A DNA stretch of 64,000 nucleotides from Hymenobacter latericoloratus (GTDB lineage Bacteria; Bacteroidota; Bacteroidia; Cytophagales; Hymenobacteraceae). The number at the start of each line of letters is the position of its first letter. The first letter of the stretch is position 1. A model generated the notes under the pieces. The model did no database searches, was not told where the DNA came from, and was given only the letters and a program-made list of their open reading frames with translations. Below are positions 16,255 to 24,476 of this stretch, piece by piece. The stretch covers positions 1 through 64,000 of the forward strand of contig NZ_JACHNV010000009.1 in the NCBI RefSeq assembly GCF_014199535.1. The letters are read 5' to 3'. Made by a program: the position numbers and the translations under genes.

Positions 16255-18126
16255 CTACTGGCCGCCCGCGCCGCTACCCCCGGGGGCCGCATCGAAGCGC
16301 AGCCAACCCAGCTGATTGATAGGTTCTTCCACCAGTACACGCAGTACATGCTGACCGGCCGGGAGCGTAGGGGTAGTAAGGGTGATGGTAGCCCAACCGG
16401 CGCCGGGCGCTACGGTGGCAGTGCCCAGGGGTGCATTGTTGAGGCGCAGGGCCAGCCGGCCGGAGGTAGCGCCCGGCTGCAGGCGCAGGGCGGCAGTGTA
16501 GGAGCCCGGTGTCTTTACGATTACGGTATAAGCCAGCCACTCACCAGAGGTTAAATGACTCACGGCAAAGCCGTTGGGAGCATCCGGACAGGCCGCAATA
16601 TCCACTCCATCGTTGCGGTAGGCGCCGCCGTGGTTGGTGGGCTTCAGCTCGCGGTAATCGGTGCGGGCGGCATACTCATCGTGGTAGGCCACGCCGTTGC
16701 GCCCCAGGTCGTAGTCGGTGGCCGCAATAGTGCCCGGAATGGTAAGCGCCGCGAAAGGAGCTTGCGTGGCCGGCTGGGTAAGGGCCGCCAGCACGTCGCG
16801 GTTTACCTGACAATTGGCAAACTGCACGTTGCGCAGTAGAGCAGCCCGGCCCTCAGGGGTCAGAATGCTGCCGTAGGGCTTCACGCGCAACAGTCCGGCG
16901 CCAGAGTCCACGCGCTTAATGTTCCAGTGGCACCACCCAATGTGGTGGGCATTCAGGCCTTGCACGGCGGCGGCAAACCACTCGTTGGAGTTTTCGCCGG
17001 TTTCGCCTACCCACACCGGCACCTGCCACTGGTCGCGGAAGGCAACCAGGTTCCGGATCAGGTTGATTTGGTTGGCGTTGGGGTCGGCGGCTTCGGGCGT
17101 GTTAGGGCACCAGTACCGGTGGGCGTTGTACACCAGGTTGCTTTTGTCCTTAACGGCCAGCTTATCGGGGGTCAGGTTGGTGTACTCGTTGCCGTACCCG
17201 TTGCCCTCCAGTACCAGCAGGTGCTGGTCGTGCTGGGCGCGCACCGCGTTGATCAGGCGGGCATACAGCGCGCTTAACTCCTGATTGTCAGCCGACAAAC
17301 CGTTGCTTGCGTTAAGGTTATGAGGCTCGTTCAGGAGGTCATACATACCAATGCGGGCATCGTGCTTGTAGCGGGCGGCCAGTTTTTCCCAGAGGCGTAC
17401 GGTTATGTCTTGGTAAATAAGGCGGCCTTTCGCATCGCGGCGCTTCCACAAGTCCAGGGGCCGGAAGTTGTCGTTGATGTTCCGGTCGGTGCCCTGGCCG
17501 CCGGGGGCCGCGTGCAGGTCCAGAATTACGTACATCTTGTTGGCGGCGCACCACTCCGCTACCTGGTCAATGAGCCGGAACCCCTCCAGGTTTTTAGCGT
17601 CCGCGAACAGGCGGCCTTGGTCGTACCAGCGGCTGAGCTGCTCCACGTAGGCCGTAAGTTGCTGGTCGTTGCGTGGGTCGCGGATTACCGCCGTGCGGGC
17701 CCGGCGCTGCTCCGGAGTCAGGAACAGGTCGTAGTGGAAAGGCAGGCGCACGGCATTAAACCCCTGCCGGCCCAGAAAGTCAATATCGGCTTTGGCAATG
17801 AAGTGCTGGCGGTACTGGCGGTAGAAGTCTTCCACCTGAGCCTCGGGCATGGTACGCAGCAGCCCCTGCCGGATGCGCCACTGGCAGTTAAGCGTATCGG
17901 TTTGCAGAATGTAGCTTTCCTGCAGCAGCCACCCGCCCACGTTGTAGCCCCGCAGCACTACCTCCTGGCCCTGGGCATTGATAATGCGAGAACCCGCCGC
18001 CCGGAGCGCGGTAAGTGCCTGCCCGAAGCCCGGCTGGGCCCCCAAACTCAGGAAAGCCAGCAGCAGCCCAAGGCCGCGCCGGGCGGCTGCCGCGCCCCAG
18101 CGTGGCCGCGTAAATTGGCAATTCAT
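16255..18126 (-). CDS. GH5 glycoside hydrolase with C-terminal CBM6
   Basis: 623 residues with a signal peptide ending near GFGQA. The GH5 barrel (about 45-430) begins GYNVGGWLLQE. It carries NAVRLPFHYD, LLNEPHN with acid/base E267 and VWVGETGENS with nucleophile E375. This set is typical of the exo-beta-1,3-glucanase and beta-1,6-glucanase branches. A family 6 carbohydrate-binding module (about 480-612) contains DGVDIAACPDAPNGFAV and SGEWLAYTVIV, and ends QLGWLRFD. The enzyme is probably periplasmic or secreted and trims beta-glucan chains. It is first in the transcript that continues into the sensor gene. Exact linkage specificity is inferred. Confidence 0.9.
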   Translation of the reverse strand: MNCQFTRPRWGAAAARRGLGLLLAFLSLGAQPGFGQALTALRAAGSRIINAQGQEVVLRGYNVGGWLLQESYILQTDTLNCQWRIRQGLLRTMPEAQVEDFYRQYRQHFIAKADIDFLGRQGFNAVRLPFHYDLFLTPEQRRARTAVIRDPRNDQQLTAYVEQLSRWYDQGRLFADAKNLEGFRLIDQVAEWCAANKMYVILDLHAAPGGQGTDRNINDNFRPLDLWKRRDAKGRLIYQDITVRLWEKLAARYKHDARIGMYDLLNEPHNLNASNGLSADNQELSALYARLINAVRAQHDQHLLVLEGNGYGNEYTNLTPDKLAVKDKSNLVYNAHRYWCPNTPEAADPNANQINLIRNLVAFRDQWQVPVWVGETGENSNEWFAAAVQGLNAHHIGWCHWNIKRVDSGAGLLRVKPYGSILTPEGRAALLRNVQFANCQVNRDVLAALTQPATQAPFAALTIPGTIAATDYDLGRNGVAYHDEYAARTDYRELKPTNHGGAYRNDGVDIAACPDAPNGFAVSHLTSGEWLAYTVIVKTPGSYTAALRLQPGATSGRLALRLNNAPLGTATVAPGAGWATITLTTPTLPAGQHVLRVLVEEPINQLGWLRFDAAPGGSGAGGQ

Positions 18127-18406
18127 GTGCGGAAAGGGTTAGAGGGAAGAGGACGGGGTAGTGAAATGAGAAAAACAGGGCGGAGATACCCCGCCCCTTT
18201 TCCGATTTTCTCACTCATTGTAATCTGGCTGCTACCCCTGTGGAAAGCCCGAAGTCAAGCAGGTCCACGCCGGGAAGGCCCGTTTTCCTTATTGCTATTG
18301 AGGGGAGTGCCGCCGAAATCATGGGCTCTAGTTCTGGCGCTACCCGTTGCCGTAGCGCGAAGGCGCCCACAGTAGCCTGCCAAGGCGGCCCGACGGCCGG
18401 GACAGG

Positions 18407-18436
18407 GCCCAGCCACCTTTCTTTGTTTGGCTGGGC
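18407..18436 (-). other. Hairpin in the GH5 leader
   Basis: Perfect 8-bp arms (GCCCAGCC / GGCTGGGC) with a 14-nt loop inside the presumed GH5 leader. It may correspond to the structured susC leader. The rest of 18127-18522 holds no gene. Confidence 0.4.
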
Positions 18437-18522
18437 GTTACCCATACCGGTAGGAAGCCGGGCCGCGTGAAACAACGTCGTGCAGGGCCCGGGCCGGGAG
18501 GTATTTTCTGCTAGGCTGTCAC

Positions 18523-18530
18523 CAAATATA
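18523..18530 (-). promoter_or_regulatory. Promoter of the GH5-sensor operon (-7 TATATTTG)
   Basis: Same box as at 13729, again with a TTG 21 nt upstream. The leader to the GH5 ATG would be about 390 nt. Confidence 0.65.
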
Positions 18531-18612
18531 TCAGCGGCCGGCGAATAAAAACAAGCGTCAAAAATGCGTTTTCAGCCCGCAAACTCGTTTTTGGAGCACT
18601 CCGCACGCCTTC

Positions 18613-18632
18613 TTATACACCTACTGCACACG
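18613..18632 (-). promoter_or_regulatory. 20-bp upstream element, copy 2 (GH5 promoter)
   Basis: Minus strand CGTGTGCAGTAGGTGTATAA, 19 of 20 bases identical to the susC copy and likewise 82 nt from the -7 box. It is probably a regulator binding site. Confidence 0.65.
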
Positions 18633-18779
18633 CAGAAAACCACGCCCTGGGCTTGCGGCGACAAGCTCCGGCAGATAAGCCGCAGTTAGGCAACAACCAA
18701 AAAACCGGCTGGCTCGGGAAATATTCTTTGGGCAGCCGGGTTGTTGCCTGTTCCAGTCCCGATAAACAATTCCGTGCTG

Positions 18780-18787
18780 TACCTTGT
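18780..18787 (+). promoter_or_regulatory. Possible -7 box for the carotenoid genes (TACCTTGT)
   Basis: About 96 nt before the GTG start at 18884. No -33 element is clear. Confidence 0.35.
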
Positions 18788-18883
18788 GTTGAAACGCGGG
18801 CCGGCTCGTGCGGGCGCGCGTGCTGTGCCAAGTCCGTTTTGTTGTTCTCCGCGCCTTGGCGCCTTCTTTTTTCTTTCCTACCC

Positions 18884-20377
18884 GTGCCGCTTTCCCAATC
18901 TGTTGCTCCCACCCACCCCGTAGCCATTATTGGGGCTGGTATCGGGGGTATTGCTACCGCCGTGCGGCTGGCCGTCCGTGGGCACCGCGTAACGGTGTTT
19001 GAAGCGCAGGAGTCGTTTGGGGGCAAAATGCACCAGCTAGAGCTGCCCGGCGGCTACCGCTTCGATGGCGGCCCCTCCCTGTTTACCCTGCCCCACTTGG
19101 TAGATGAGCTGTTTACCCTGGCCGGCCGCCGCCCCCAGGACTATTTCCGCTACCAGCGCCTCGACCCCATTACGCAGTACTTCTTTGCCGACGGCACCCG
19201 CCTGACGGCCTGGGCCGACGAACCCCGGTTTGCCCGGGAGATAGAAGAAAAGCTGGGCGTGCCGGCCCGGGAGGTACTGCGGTTTTTAGACAGCAGCCGC
19301 CGCGCCTACGAGGGCACGGCCGCTACCTTCCTGCACAAGTCCCTGCACAAGGCTGGCACCTACCTCAGCCCCGACGTGCTGCAGGCCCTGGCAGCCCTAC
19401 CCCAGCTGGGCCTCACCAGCACCATGCACCAGCGCCACGCCGCCGCGTTCCGGGATGCGCGCCTGGTGCAGCTCTTCGACCGGTTTGCCACCTACAACGG
19501 CTCCGACCCTTATCAGGCCCCGGCTACCCTCTCGCTGATTCCACACCTGGAGCACGGCCTGGGCGCCTACTACCCCGAGGGCGGCATTTATGCCATAGCG
19601 CAAAGCCTGGTGCGGCTGGCCGAGGAGCTGGGCGTGGAGTTCCGCTACCAGGAGCCGGTGCTGGAAATTCTGACGGCGGCAGGGCGGGTAACCGGCGTGC
19701 GTACGTCCCGGGAGGTGTACGACTTTAGCCGGGTAGTAAGCAACATGGATGTGGTGCCCACTTACCGCCGCCTGCTACCCCGGCAGCCCGCCCCGGAGCG
19801 CACACTCCGGCAGCCCCGCTCGTCCTCGGCGCTTATCTTTTACTGGGGCATTGGGCGGCGCTTTCCCGAGCTGGGCGTGCACAACATTTTTTTCTCCCCG
19901 GACTACAAGTGCGAGTTCGACGCCATTTTCCGGGAGCAGACCATCTCCGACGACCCTACGGTGTACGTCAATATCACCTCGGGCCACACGCCCACCGACG
20001 CGCCCCCCGGCCACGAAAACTGGTTTGTGATGGTGAACGTACCCCACAACCAGGGCCAGGACTGGCCTGCCCTGGTGGAGCGCACCCGGCAAGCCGTGCT
20101 GCGGCGCGTAAGCCAGGCCCTGGGCACCGAGGTGGCCCCCCTGATCCGGGCCGAGCACATCTGGGACCCGCCCGGCATTGAGGCCCGTACGTCCTCGTTC
20201 GGGGGGGCCTTATATGGTAGCTCCAGCAACAACACGCTGGCCGCTTTCCTGCGCCACCCCAACTTCTCCCGGAAGCTGGAAGGCCTGTACTTTTGCGGCG
20301 GCTCGGTGCACCCGGGCGGCGGTATTCCGCTGTGCCTGCTCTCGGCCCGTATTGTTTCTGACCTGATTGATAACTAG
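18884..20377 (+). CDS. CrtI-family carotenoid desaturase, probably CrtD
   Basis: 497 residues from a GTG at 18884. A much longer upstream frame exists, but it has no family features and the FAD-binding fold starts only 12 residues after this GTG. PVAIIGAGIGGIATAVRLA is the dinucleotide-binding motif, followed by VFEAQESFGGKMHQLELPGG and GPSLFTLPHLV. The C-terminus (LYFCGGSVHPGGGIPLCLLS) is the hallmark of phytoene-desaturase-like enzymes. CrtI and CrtD share these motifs. The neighbour CruF favours CrtD, which inserts the 3,4-double bond into hydroxylated gamma-carotene on the way to flexixanthin-like pigments. That assignment is inferred from context. Confidence 0.85.
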   Translation: MPLSQSVAPTHPVAIIGAGIGGIATAVRLAVRGHRVTVFEAQESFGGKMHQLELPGGYRFDGGPSLFTLPHLVDELFTLAGRRPQDYFRYQRLDPITQYFFADGTRLTAWADEPRFAREIEEKLGVPAREVLRFLDSSRRAYEGTAATFLHKSLHKAGTYLSPDVLQALAALPQLGLTSTMHQRHAAAFRDARLVQLFDRFATYNGSDPYQAPATLSLIPHLEHGLGAYYPEGGIYAIAQSLVRLAEELGVEFRYQEPVLEILTAAGRVTGVRTSREVYDFSRVVSNMDVVPTYRRLLPRQPAPERTLRQPRSSSALIFYWGIGRRFPELGVHNIFFSPDYKCEFDAIFREQTISDDPTVYVNITSGHTPTDAPPGHENWFVMVNVPHNQGQDWPALVERTRQAVLRRVSQALGTEVAPLIRAEHIWDPPGIEARTSSFGGALYGSSSNNTLAAFLRHPNFSRKLEGLYFCGGSVHPGGGIPLCLLSARIVSDLIDN

Positions 20378-20438
20378 CCGCTCCTGGTCGGGGTCCTTTT
20401 TTGCTCTCCGACCGGCTCGCGGCCTACCCCTTTTGCTC

Positions 20439-21122
20439 ATGACCGATACCACGCAACAACTTCCTACGGCTCCCCTTGTCAGCGCCGAGGCGCACCGGCG
20501 CCGTTTGCGCTGGGCCCAGGGCGTGTTGCTGCTGTTTCACGTAACCGGCTTTCTGGGCCTGGGTTTTTCCGACGACCCCAGCTTCTACCTGCAGTTCGTG
20601 CCCCTGAATCTGCTCCTGACCCTGGGGCTGCTGCTGGCTTTCCAGCCCCGCCGCACCCCGGCCTTCTGGAGCTTCTGCATCGTGACCATGGTAGCAGGCT
20701 TTTTCGTGGAGGTGGTGGGCGTGCGCACGGGCCTGCTGTTCGGGCACTACACCTACGGCGAAACCCTGGGCATCAAATGGCTCAACACGCCCCTCATGAT
20801 TGGCGTCAACTGGCTGATACTCACGTACTCGGCGGGCATCCTGACGCGCTACCTCCCCCTGCCCGGCTTTCTGCGGGCCGTGGTGGGGGCCGTACTGCTC
20901 GTGGGCCTGGATGTGGCCCTGGAGCCGGTGGCCGTACGCTACGACTTCTGGAGCTGGCAGTACGATGTCATTCCGCTGCTCAACTTCAAGGGCTGGTTTC
21001 TGGTCAGCCTGATCCTGCAGGTGTACTTCAATCGGGTAGAGTTCATCAAGCGCAACCCCCTGGTGCCGTTCGTGTACCTGCTGCAGCTGCTGTTCTTTTT
21101 CGGCCTCGGGATGAAGCTCTGA
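20439..21122 (+). CDS. cruF: CruF-like carotenoid hydratase, membrane protein
   Basis: 227 residues. The ATG at 20439 gives a short hydrophilic N-terminus before the first helix. A 24-codon extension upstream overlaps the end of the desaturase region and is not favoured. About seven hydrophobic helices are visible. Conserved blocks GFFVEVVGVRTGLLFGHYTYG and DVALEPVAVRYDFWSWQ are characteristic of the carotenoid 1,2-hydratase CruF family. It adds water to the end of an acyclic psi end group in the inner membrane. The gap to the desaturase is 61 nt, so the two are probably co-transcribed. A terminator follows. Confidence 0.88.
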   Translation: MTDTTQQLPTAPLVSAEAHRRRLRWAQGVLLLFHVTGFLGLGFSDDPSFYLQFVPLNLLLTLGLLLAFQPRRTPAFWSFCIVTMVAGFFVEVVGVRTGLLFGHYTYGETLGIKWLNTPLMIGVNWLILTYSAGILTRYLPLPGFLRAVVGAVLLVGLDVALEPVAVRYDFWSWQYDVIPLLNFKGWFLVSLILQVYFNRVEFIKRNPLVPFVYLLQLLFFFGLGMKL

Positions 21123-21151
21123 GCCCCGGCCCGCCTACCCCCTCCTACGCA

Positions 21152-21188
21152 GCAAGCCCCTAGCTTCCGACGGAAGGTAGGGGCTTGC
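21152..21188. terminator. Terminator hairpin after cruF
   Basis: 11-bp perfect outer arms (21152-21162 and 21178-21188) plus an inner CTTCC/GGAAG stem. It serves the convergent gene pair. Confidence 0.8.
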
Positions 21189-21234
21189 GGTTTCTGCTCC
21201 GGGCGGCCCCGCCGGGGCCGGGCCAGCCGGGGCT

Positions 21235-21477
21235 TTAGCTGATGGACACGCGCACCTTGGCGGTGTACTCACGCAGGGCCGTCTTGAAATCGGTGCCGTG
21301 GTCCTGCATGTGGTTGAGGATAAAAATGGCGGCAAACACGTGGGTCAGCTGCTCGCCTTCATCCTCGCCTTCCACCTCGAAAGCCGGCGTTTGCTCTTCC
21401 AGCAAGGCCTCTTCGGCGGCTACCAGGCTTTCCAGCGTCTGGGTTTCCACCAGGCGCTTGATAACGGGCATTTTCAT
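21235..21477 (-). CDS. Small conserved protein next to thioredoxin (DUF6952-like)
   Basis: 80 residues: MKMPVIKRLVETQTLESLV opens it, an acidic VEGEDEGEQLTHVFAAIFIL follows, and it ends FKTALREYTAKVRVSIS. I recall this short protein in many Bacteroidota directly downstream of a thioredoxin, where it is annotated DUF6952. Here the gap is 12 nt, so both share a transcript. No catalytic residues or Cys are present. It is probably cytoplasmic, and a partner role for the thioredoxin is only a guess. Confidence 0.75.
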   Translation of the reverse strand: MKMPVIKRLVETQTLESLVAAEEALLEEQTPAFEVEGEDEGEQLTHVFAAIFILNHMQDHGTDFKTALREYTAKVRVSIS

Positions 21478-21489
21478 GGGGCGGCGCGC

Positions 21490-21801
21490 TTAGTTGAGGC
21501 GGGAAATCAGGCTGGCTACGGCTTCTTCCTTGCTGGCGGCCACGGTTTCTACCAGCTCCCCGTTGCGGAACACGGCAAAGAAGGGCAGGTTGGTTACGCT
21601 GGCCAGTTTGCGGGCCTCGGGGCTGGTTTCAGCGTTTACATCCAAAAAGGCAATGCCCTCGTGGGCCTCAGCGAGGCGCTTGAACTTGGGCGAAAACAGG
21701 CGGCAGTTACCGCACCAGTCGGCGTAGTATTTCACTACTACTTTCTCGTTGTCCTGCAGTAGTTGTTGGAAATCAGCGTCGGTGGCTTTCGTTACGGGCA
21801 T
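21490..21801 (-). CDS. Thioredoxin-family protein
   Basis: 103 residues from the ATG at 21801. An upstream in-frame ATG at 21855 lies too close to the -7 box and adds no conserved residues. The fold is a single thioredoxin domain: VVVKYYADWCGNCRLFSPKF with active-site C30-G-N-C33 in place of CGPC, then FLDVNAETSPEARKLASV and the cis-proline region VTNLPFFAVFRNGELV. There is no signal peptide, so it should reduce disulfides in the cytoplasm. A Fur-like palindrome overlaps its promoter, which suggests iron- or peroxide-linked control. Confidence 0.9.
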   Translation of the reverse strand: MPVTKATDADFQQLLQDNEKVVVKYYADWCGNCRLFSPKFKRLAEAHEGIAFLDVNAETSPEARKLASVTNLPFFAVFRNGELVETVAASKEEAVASLISRLN

Positions 21802-21836
21802 TATCTGTTGAAGTTGGTTAATAAAACGCAGTCGGC

Positions 21837-21857
21837 AGATAAGAATCATTCTCATCT
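21837..21857 (-). promoter_or_regulatory. Fur/PerR-like palindrome over the thioredoxin promoter
   Basis: Core GATAAGAATCATTCTCATC (21838-21856) pairs at 8 of 9 positions around a central C. It closely resembles Fur-box sequences of the AATGATAATCATT type. It lies at or just after the expected transcription start. Confidence 0.5.
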
Positions 21858-21862
21858 ACCGA

Positions 21863-21870
21863 CAAAGGTA
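21863..21870 (-). promoter_or_regulatory. -7 box of the thioredoxin gene (TACCTTTG)
   Basis: Exact TAnnTTTG match on the minus strand, about 60 nt before the ATG at 21801. Confidence 0.55.
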
Positions 21871-22011
21871 AAGCCCGAAAACGACAAAAAAGTTTACCTG
21901 GCTTATAAGATTGATTTCCACTCCCGCCTCAGGTTGGCGGCCCGCCCGGAACCCTCCGCAGCGGGCCTCGTTACGTTAGTATCACTTATCCGAATTACTT
22001 CCTGCCTTTCT

Positions 22012-22599
22012 ATGCAGCCTATTGTGTTTTTCGGCGACTCGCTGACGGCCGGCTACCAGCTGCGCGCCAGCGAATCGTTTCCGGCCCGTATTCAGGAGAA
22101 AATCGACACCCTGGCCCTGCCTTACAAAGCGTATAACTACGGTGTTAGCGGCGAAACCACGGCCGGGGGTCGTCAGCGCATTAGCTCGGTGCTGGGTCGT
22201 TTTGAGCGGATTGACGTGTTTGTACTGGAGCTGGGCGCCAACGACGGCCTGCGCGGCATTCCCGTGCGCGAAACCACCCAGAACCTGCAGTTCATTCTCG
22301 ACGAGGTGCGCCGCGCCCACTCCGAGGCGCGCGTGGTGCTGGTGGGCCTGGAGTTTCCCTTTGATCTGGGGCCCCTGGCCACCTTGGGCGGGGGCCGCAT
22401 GGGTCACTATGCCCAGGAGTTCAAGGCCTTGTTCCGTCTCTTAGCCGAAAAGAACGAGGTAGCCTTCGTGCCGTTCCTACTCCACGGCGTCATCGGCCAG
22501 CGCCACCTCAACCTCCCCGACGGTGTGCACCCCAACGCCGAGGGCCAGAAGATTCTGGCCAACAACGTGTGGACGGTGCTGGAGGGAGTGCTGAGGTAA
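22012..22599 (+). CDS. SGNH-hydrolase arylesterase/lysophospholipase (TesA-like)
   Basis: 195 residues. The ATG at 22012 puts the GDSL block right at the N-terminus (IVFFGDSLTAGY, Ser nucleophile in block I), as in cytoplasmic arylesterases. YGVSGETTAGG gives the block II Gly and LELGANDGLRG the block III Asn. DGVHPNAEGQ carries the catalytic Asp and His. Without a signal peptide it should act in the cytoplasm on short acyl esters. It is divergent from the thioredoxin gene. Its natural substrate is unknown. Confidence 0.88.
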   Translation: MQPIVFFGDSLTAGYQLRASESFPARIQEKIDTLALPYKAYNYGVSGETTAGGRQRISSVLGRFERIDVFVLELGANDGLRGIPVRETTQNLQFILDEVRRAHSEARVVLVGLEFPFDLGPLATLGGGRMGHYAQEFKALFRLLAEKNEVAFVPFLLHGVIGQRHLNLPDGVHPNAEGQKILANNVWTVLEGVLR

Positions 22600-22600
22600 A

Positions 22601-22826
22601 TGAGGTGATGGGGTAAATGGTGACAAGTAAGAGATGTCATGGTCAGTATTAAGGCTACCTTTTCTCTCTTCCGTAACCAGCCTGATAAACCGACAAGCCC
22701 CTGACGTATGGTAGCGTCAAGGGCTTGTCACGTTTTAGGGGGTAGCACATTGGTCAGGAAGGATGGCGTCGTCGGGCCTCCTCGCCATGACACCTGTTAC
22801 CTATCACCGTTTACCTCATCACCTTA
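22601..22826. repeat. Imperfect intergenic inverted repeat (GAGGTAAATGGTGACA type)
   Basis: Arms 22601-22642 and 22785-22826 match at 35 of 42 positions. The right arm overlaps the last codon of the phosphorylase gene. It is of the same sequence family as the repeat at 30172-30322. Confidence 0.55.
22692..22729. terminator. Bidirectional terminator
   Basis: 9-bp arms GACAAGCCC / GGGCTTGTC plus an inner TGACG/CGTCA stem, between two convergent genes. Confidence 0.7.
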
Positions 22827-24476
22827 CTTCACCTTATACATCCGCTCGTAGTACTCGGTGGCCATGCGGTGCGACTCGAACTCGGGCTCTACCTCGCGCA
22901 TGCCGGTTTTTACCAGTTCCAGGAATTTCTCGGGCTGGCCGTAGTAGAGCGGCACGATTTCGTTTTCGAGCACATCCAGCACGTTGGTAGCCTCGATGTC
23001 GTCCTTCTCTTCATCGGGCTTGGTAATGTCGGTGTGCTCGATAATGAAGCCGTTTTCGCCGTGGCGCACGAACTCCGGAATCCAGCCATCAGCAATGCTC
23101 AGGGAGGCCGAGGCGTTCATGGCGGCCGTCATGCCCGAGGTTCCGGACGCCTCGCGGGGGTAGCGCGGGGTGTTCAGCCAGATGTCGGAGCCTTTCTTCA
23201 GGGCCGCCGACAAAGCCAGCTCGTAGCCCGTCAGTACGGCGCAGTTTTTCAGGTTTTTGGTTTTCTCGATGATGCTGTTGAACAGCCCGATAGCGCCAAA
23301 ATCTTTGGGGTAGGGCTTACCCGCCCAAATCACCTGCACGGGGCGCTCCTGGTTGTTTACGATTTCCAGGAACCGCTCGAAGTGGCGCAAAATCAGGTCG
23401 GCGCGCTTGTAGCCGGCAAAGCGGCGGGCCCACACCACGGTCAGCACCTCCGGGTCGAGGAGGGTACCGGTCTGGTCGGCCACGATCTCGAAGAGCTGCT
23501 TTTTCAACTCCCGCTTCCGGGCCTTCAGAGCCGTATCGTCGCCGGCTTCCAGGGCCGCGTGCAGCTGCTGGTCGCGCCAGTAGGTGCCGTTCTGCGAGTT
23601 GGTAATGGCAATAATGGGGCTGATGCCGGCGTAGTGCCCCCACATGTCGTTGGCTACCTCACCGTGCACCTTGGACACGCCGTTGCTGATGCGCGAAAAA
23701 CGCAGGGCCGTGAGGGTGTAATTCAGGCTGTCGTTTTCCACCAGGCCCAGGCGGTGCACCTCCTCCAGCGGCACATTGCCGAAGAACGACATCTTGTGCA
23801 GCAGCTTGACGGGGTGCTCCTCGTTGCCGGCCAACTCCGGGGTGTGGGTCGTGAACACCAGGCGTTTCTTTACCTCCTCCAGGTTGCGGCCGTGCTTGTC
23901 GTAGAGGTAGAACGCCAGGGGCAGGCCGTGGCCTTCGTTGAGGTGATACACCTCGGTCTGGCGGCCCAATATATCCAGCAGCTTGCCGCCGCCTACCCCC
24001 AGCAGAATGCTCTGGGCCACGCGGGCAGCCGTATCGGCGTCGTAGAGATGGTGGGAGATGGTGCGCGAGAGGTAGTCGTTTTCCGGAATGTCGGTGGTCA
24101 GGAAAAACATGGGGGCCGTCCCGAACGTATCGGGGGCCAGGTACAGGGCCTTCACCAGCACTTGGGCGTTGTGGATTTCGATGGGGAACACCAGGCCCGT
24201 GTCCTGCAGGAAGCTGTAGTGCTTCAGGCGGAAGTCGGCGCGCATGCTCTGGTCTTCGTTACGGCCCTGGTCGTAATAGCCAAACGACCACAGAATGCTG
24301 ATACCCACCAGATTCTGTTTCAGCTCATACACCGAGCGCATGTGCGAGCCGGCCAGGAAGCCCAGGCCGCCGGAGTAGGTTTTCAGCGCCTGGTCGAGCG
24401 CGAACTCCATGGAAAAATAAGCCGCCGGGGTGCTGAATTCCGGAGCGGGCGTGTACATCTGAAGGTCAAAAGCCAT
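22824..24476 (-). CDS. glgP: Alpha-glucan (glycogen) phosphorylase, short form
   Basis: 550 residues, the short GT35 form seen in Thermotoga-like and Bacteroidota enzymes. PAAYFSMEFAL and TYSGGLGFLAGSH open the catalytic domain. YHLNEGHG and the RRFAGYKRADLIL block follow. The PLP-binding region reads WLNTPRYPREASGTSGMTAAMN. It releases glucose-1-phosphate from alpha-1,4-glucan in the cytoplasm. It lies next to two GH13 enzymes and a sugar carrier on the other strand, consistent with an alpha-glucan region. No own promoter is obvious. Confidence 0.92.
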   Translation of the reverse strand: MAFDLQMYTPAPEFSTPAAYFSMEFALDQALKTYSGGLGFLAGSHMRSVYELKQNLVGISILWSFGYYDQGRNEDQSMRADFRLKHYSFLQDTGLVFPIEIHNAQVLVKALYLAPDTFGTAPMFFLTTDIPENDYLSRTISHHLYDADTAARVAQSILLGVGGGKLLDILGRQTEVYHLNEGHGLPLAFYLYDKHGRNLEEVKKRLVFTTHTPELAGNEEHPVKLLHKMSFFGNVPLEEVHRLGLVENDSLNYTLTALRFSRISNGVSKVHGEVANDMWGHYAGISPIIAITNSQNGTYWRDQQLHAALEAGDDTALKARKRELKKQLFEIVADQTGTLLDPEVLTVVWARRFAGYKRADLILRHFERFLEIVNNQERPVQVIWAGKPYPKDFGAIGLFNSIIEKTKNLKNCAVLTGYELALSAALKKGSDIWLNTPRYPREASGTSGMTAAMNASASLSIADGWIPEFVRHGENGFIIEHTDITKPDEEKDDIEATNVLDVLENEIVPLYYGQPEKFLELVKTGMREVEPEFESHRMATEYYERMYKVK

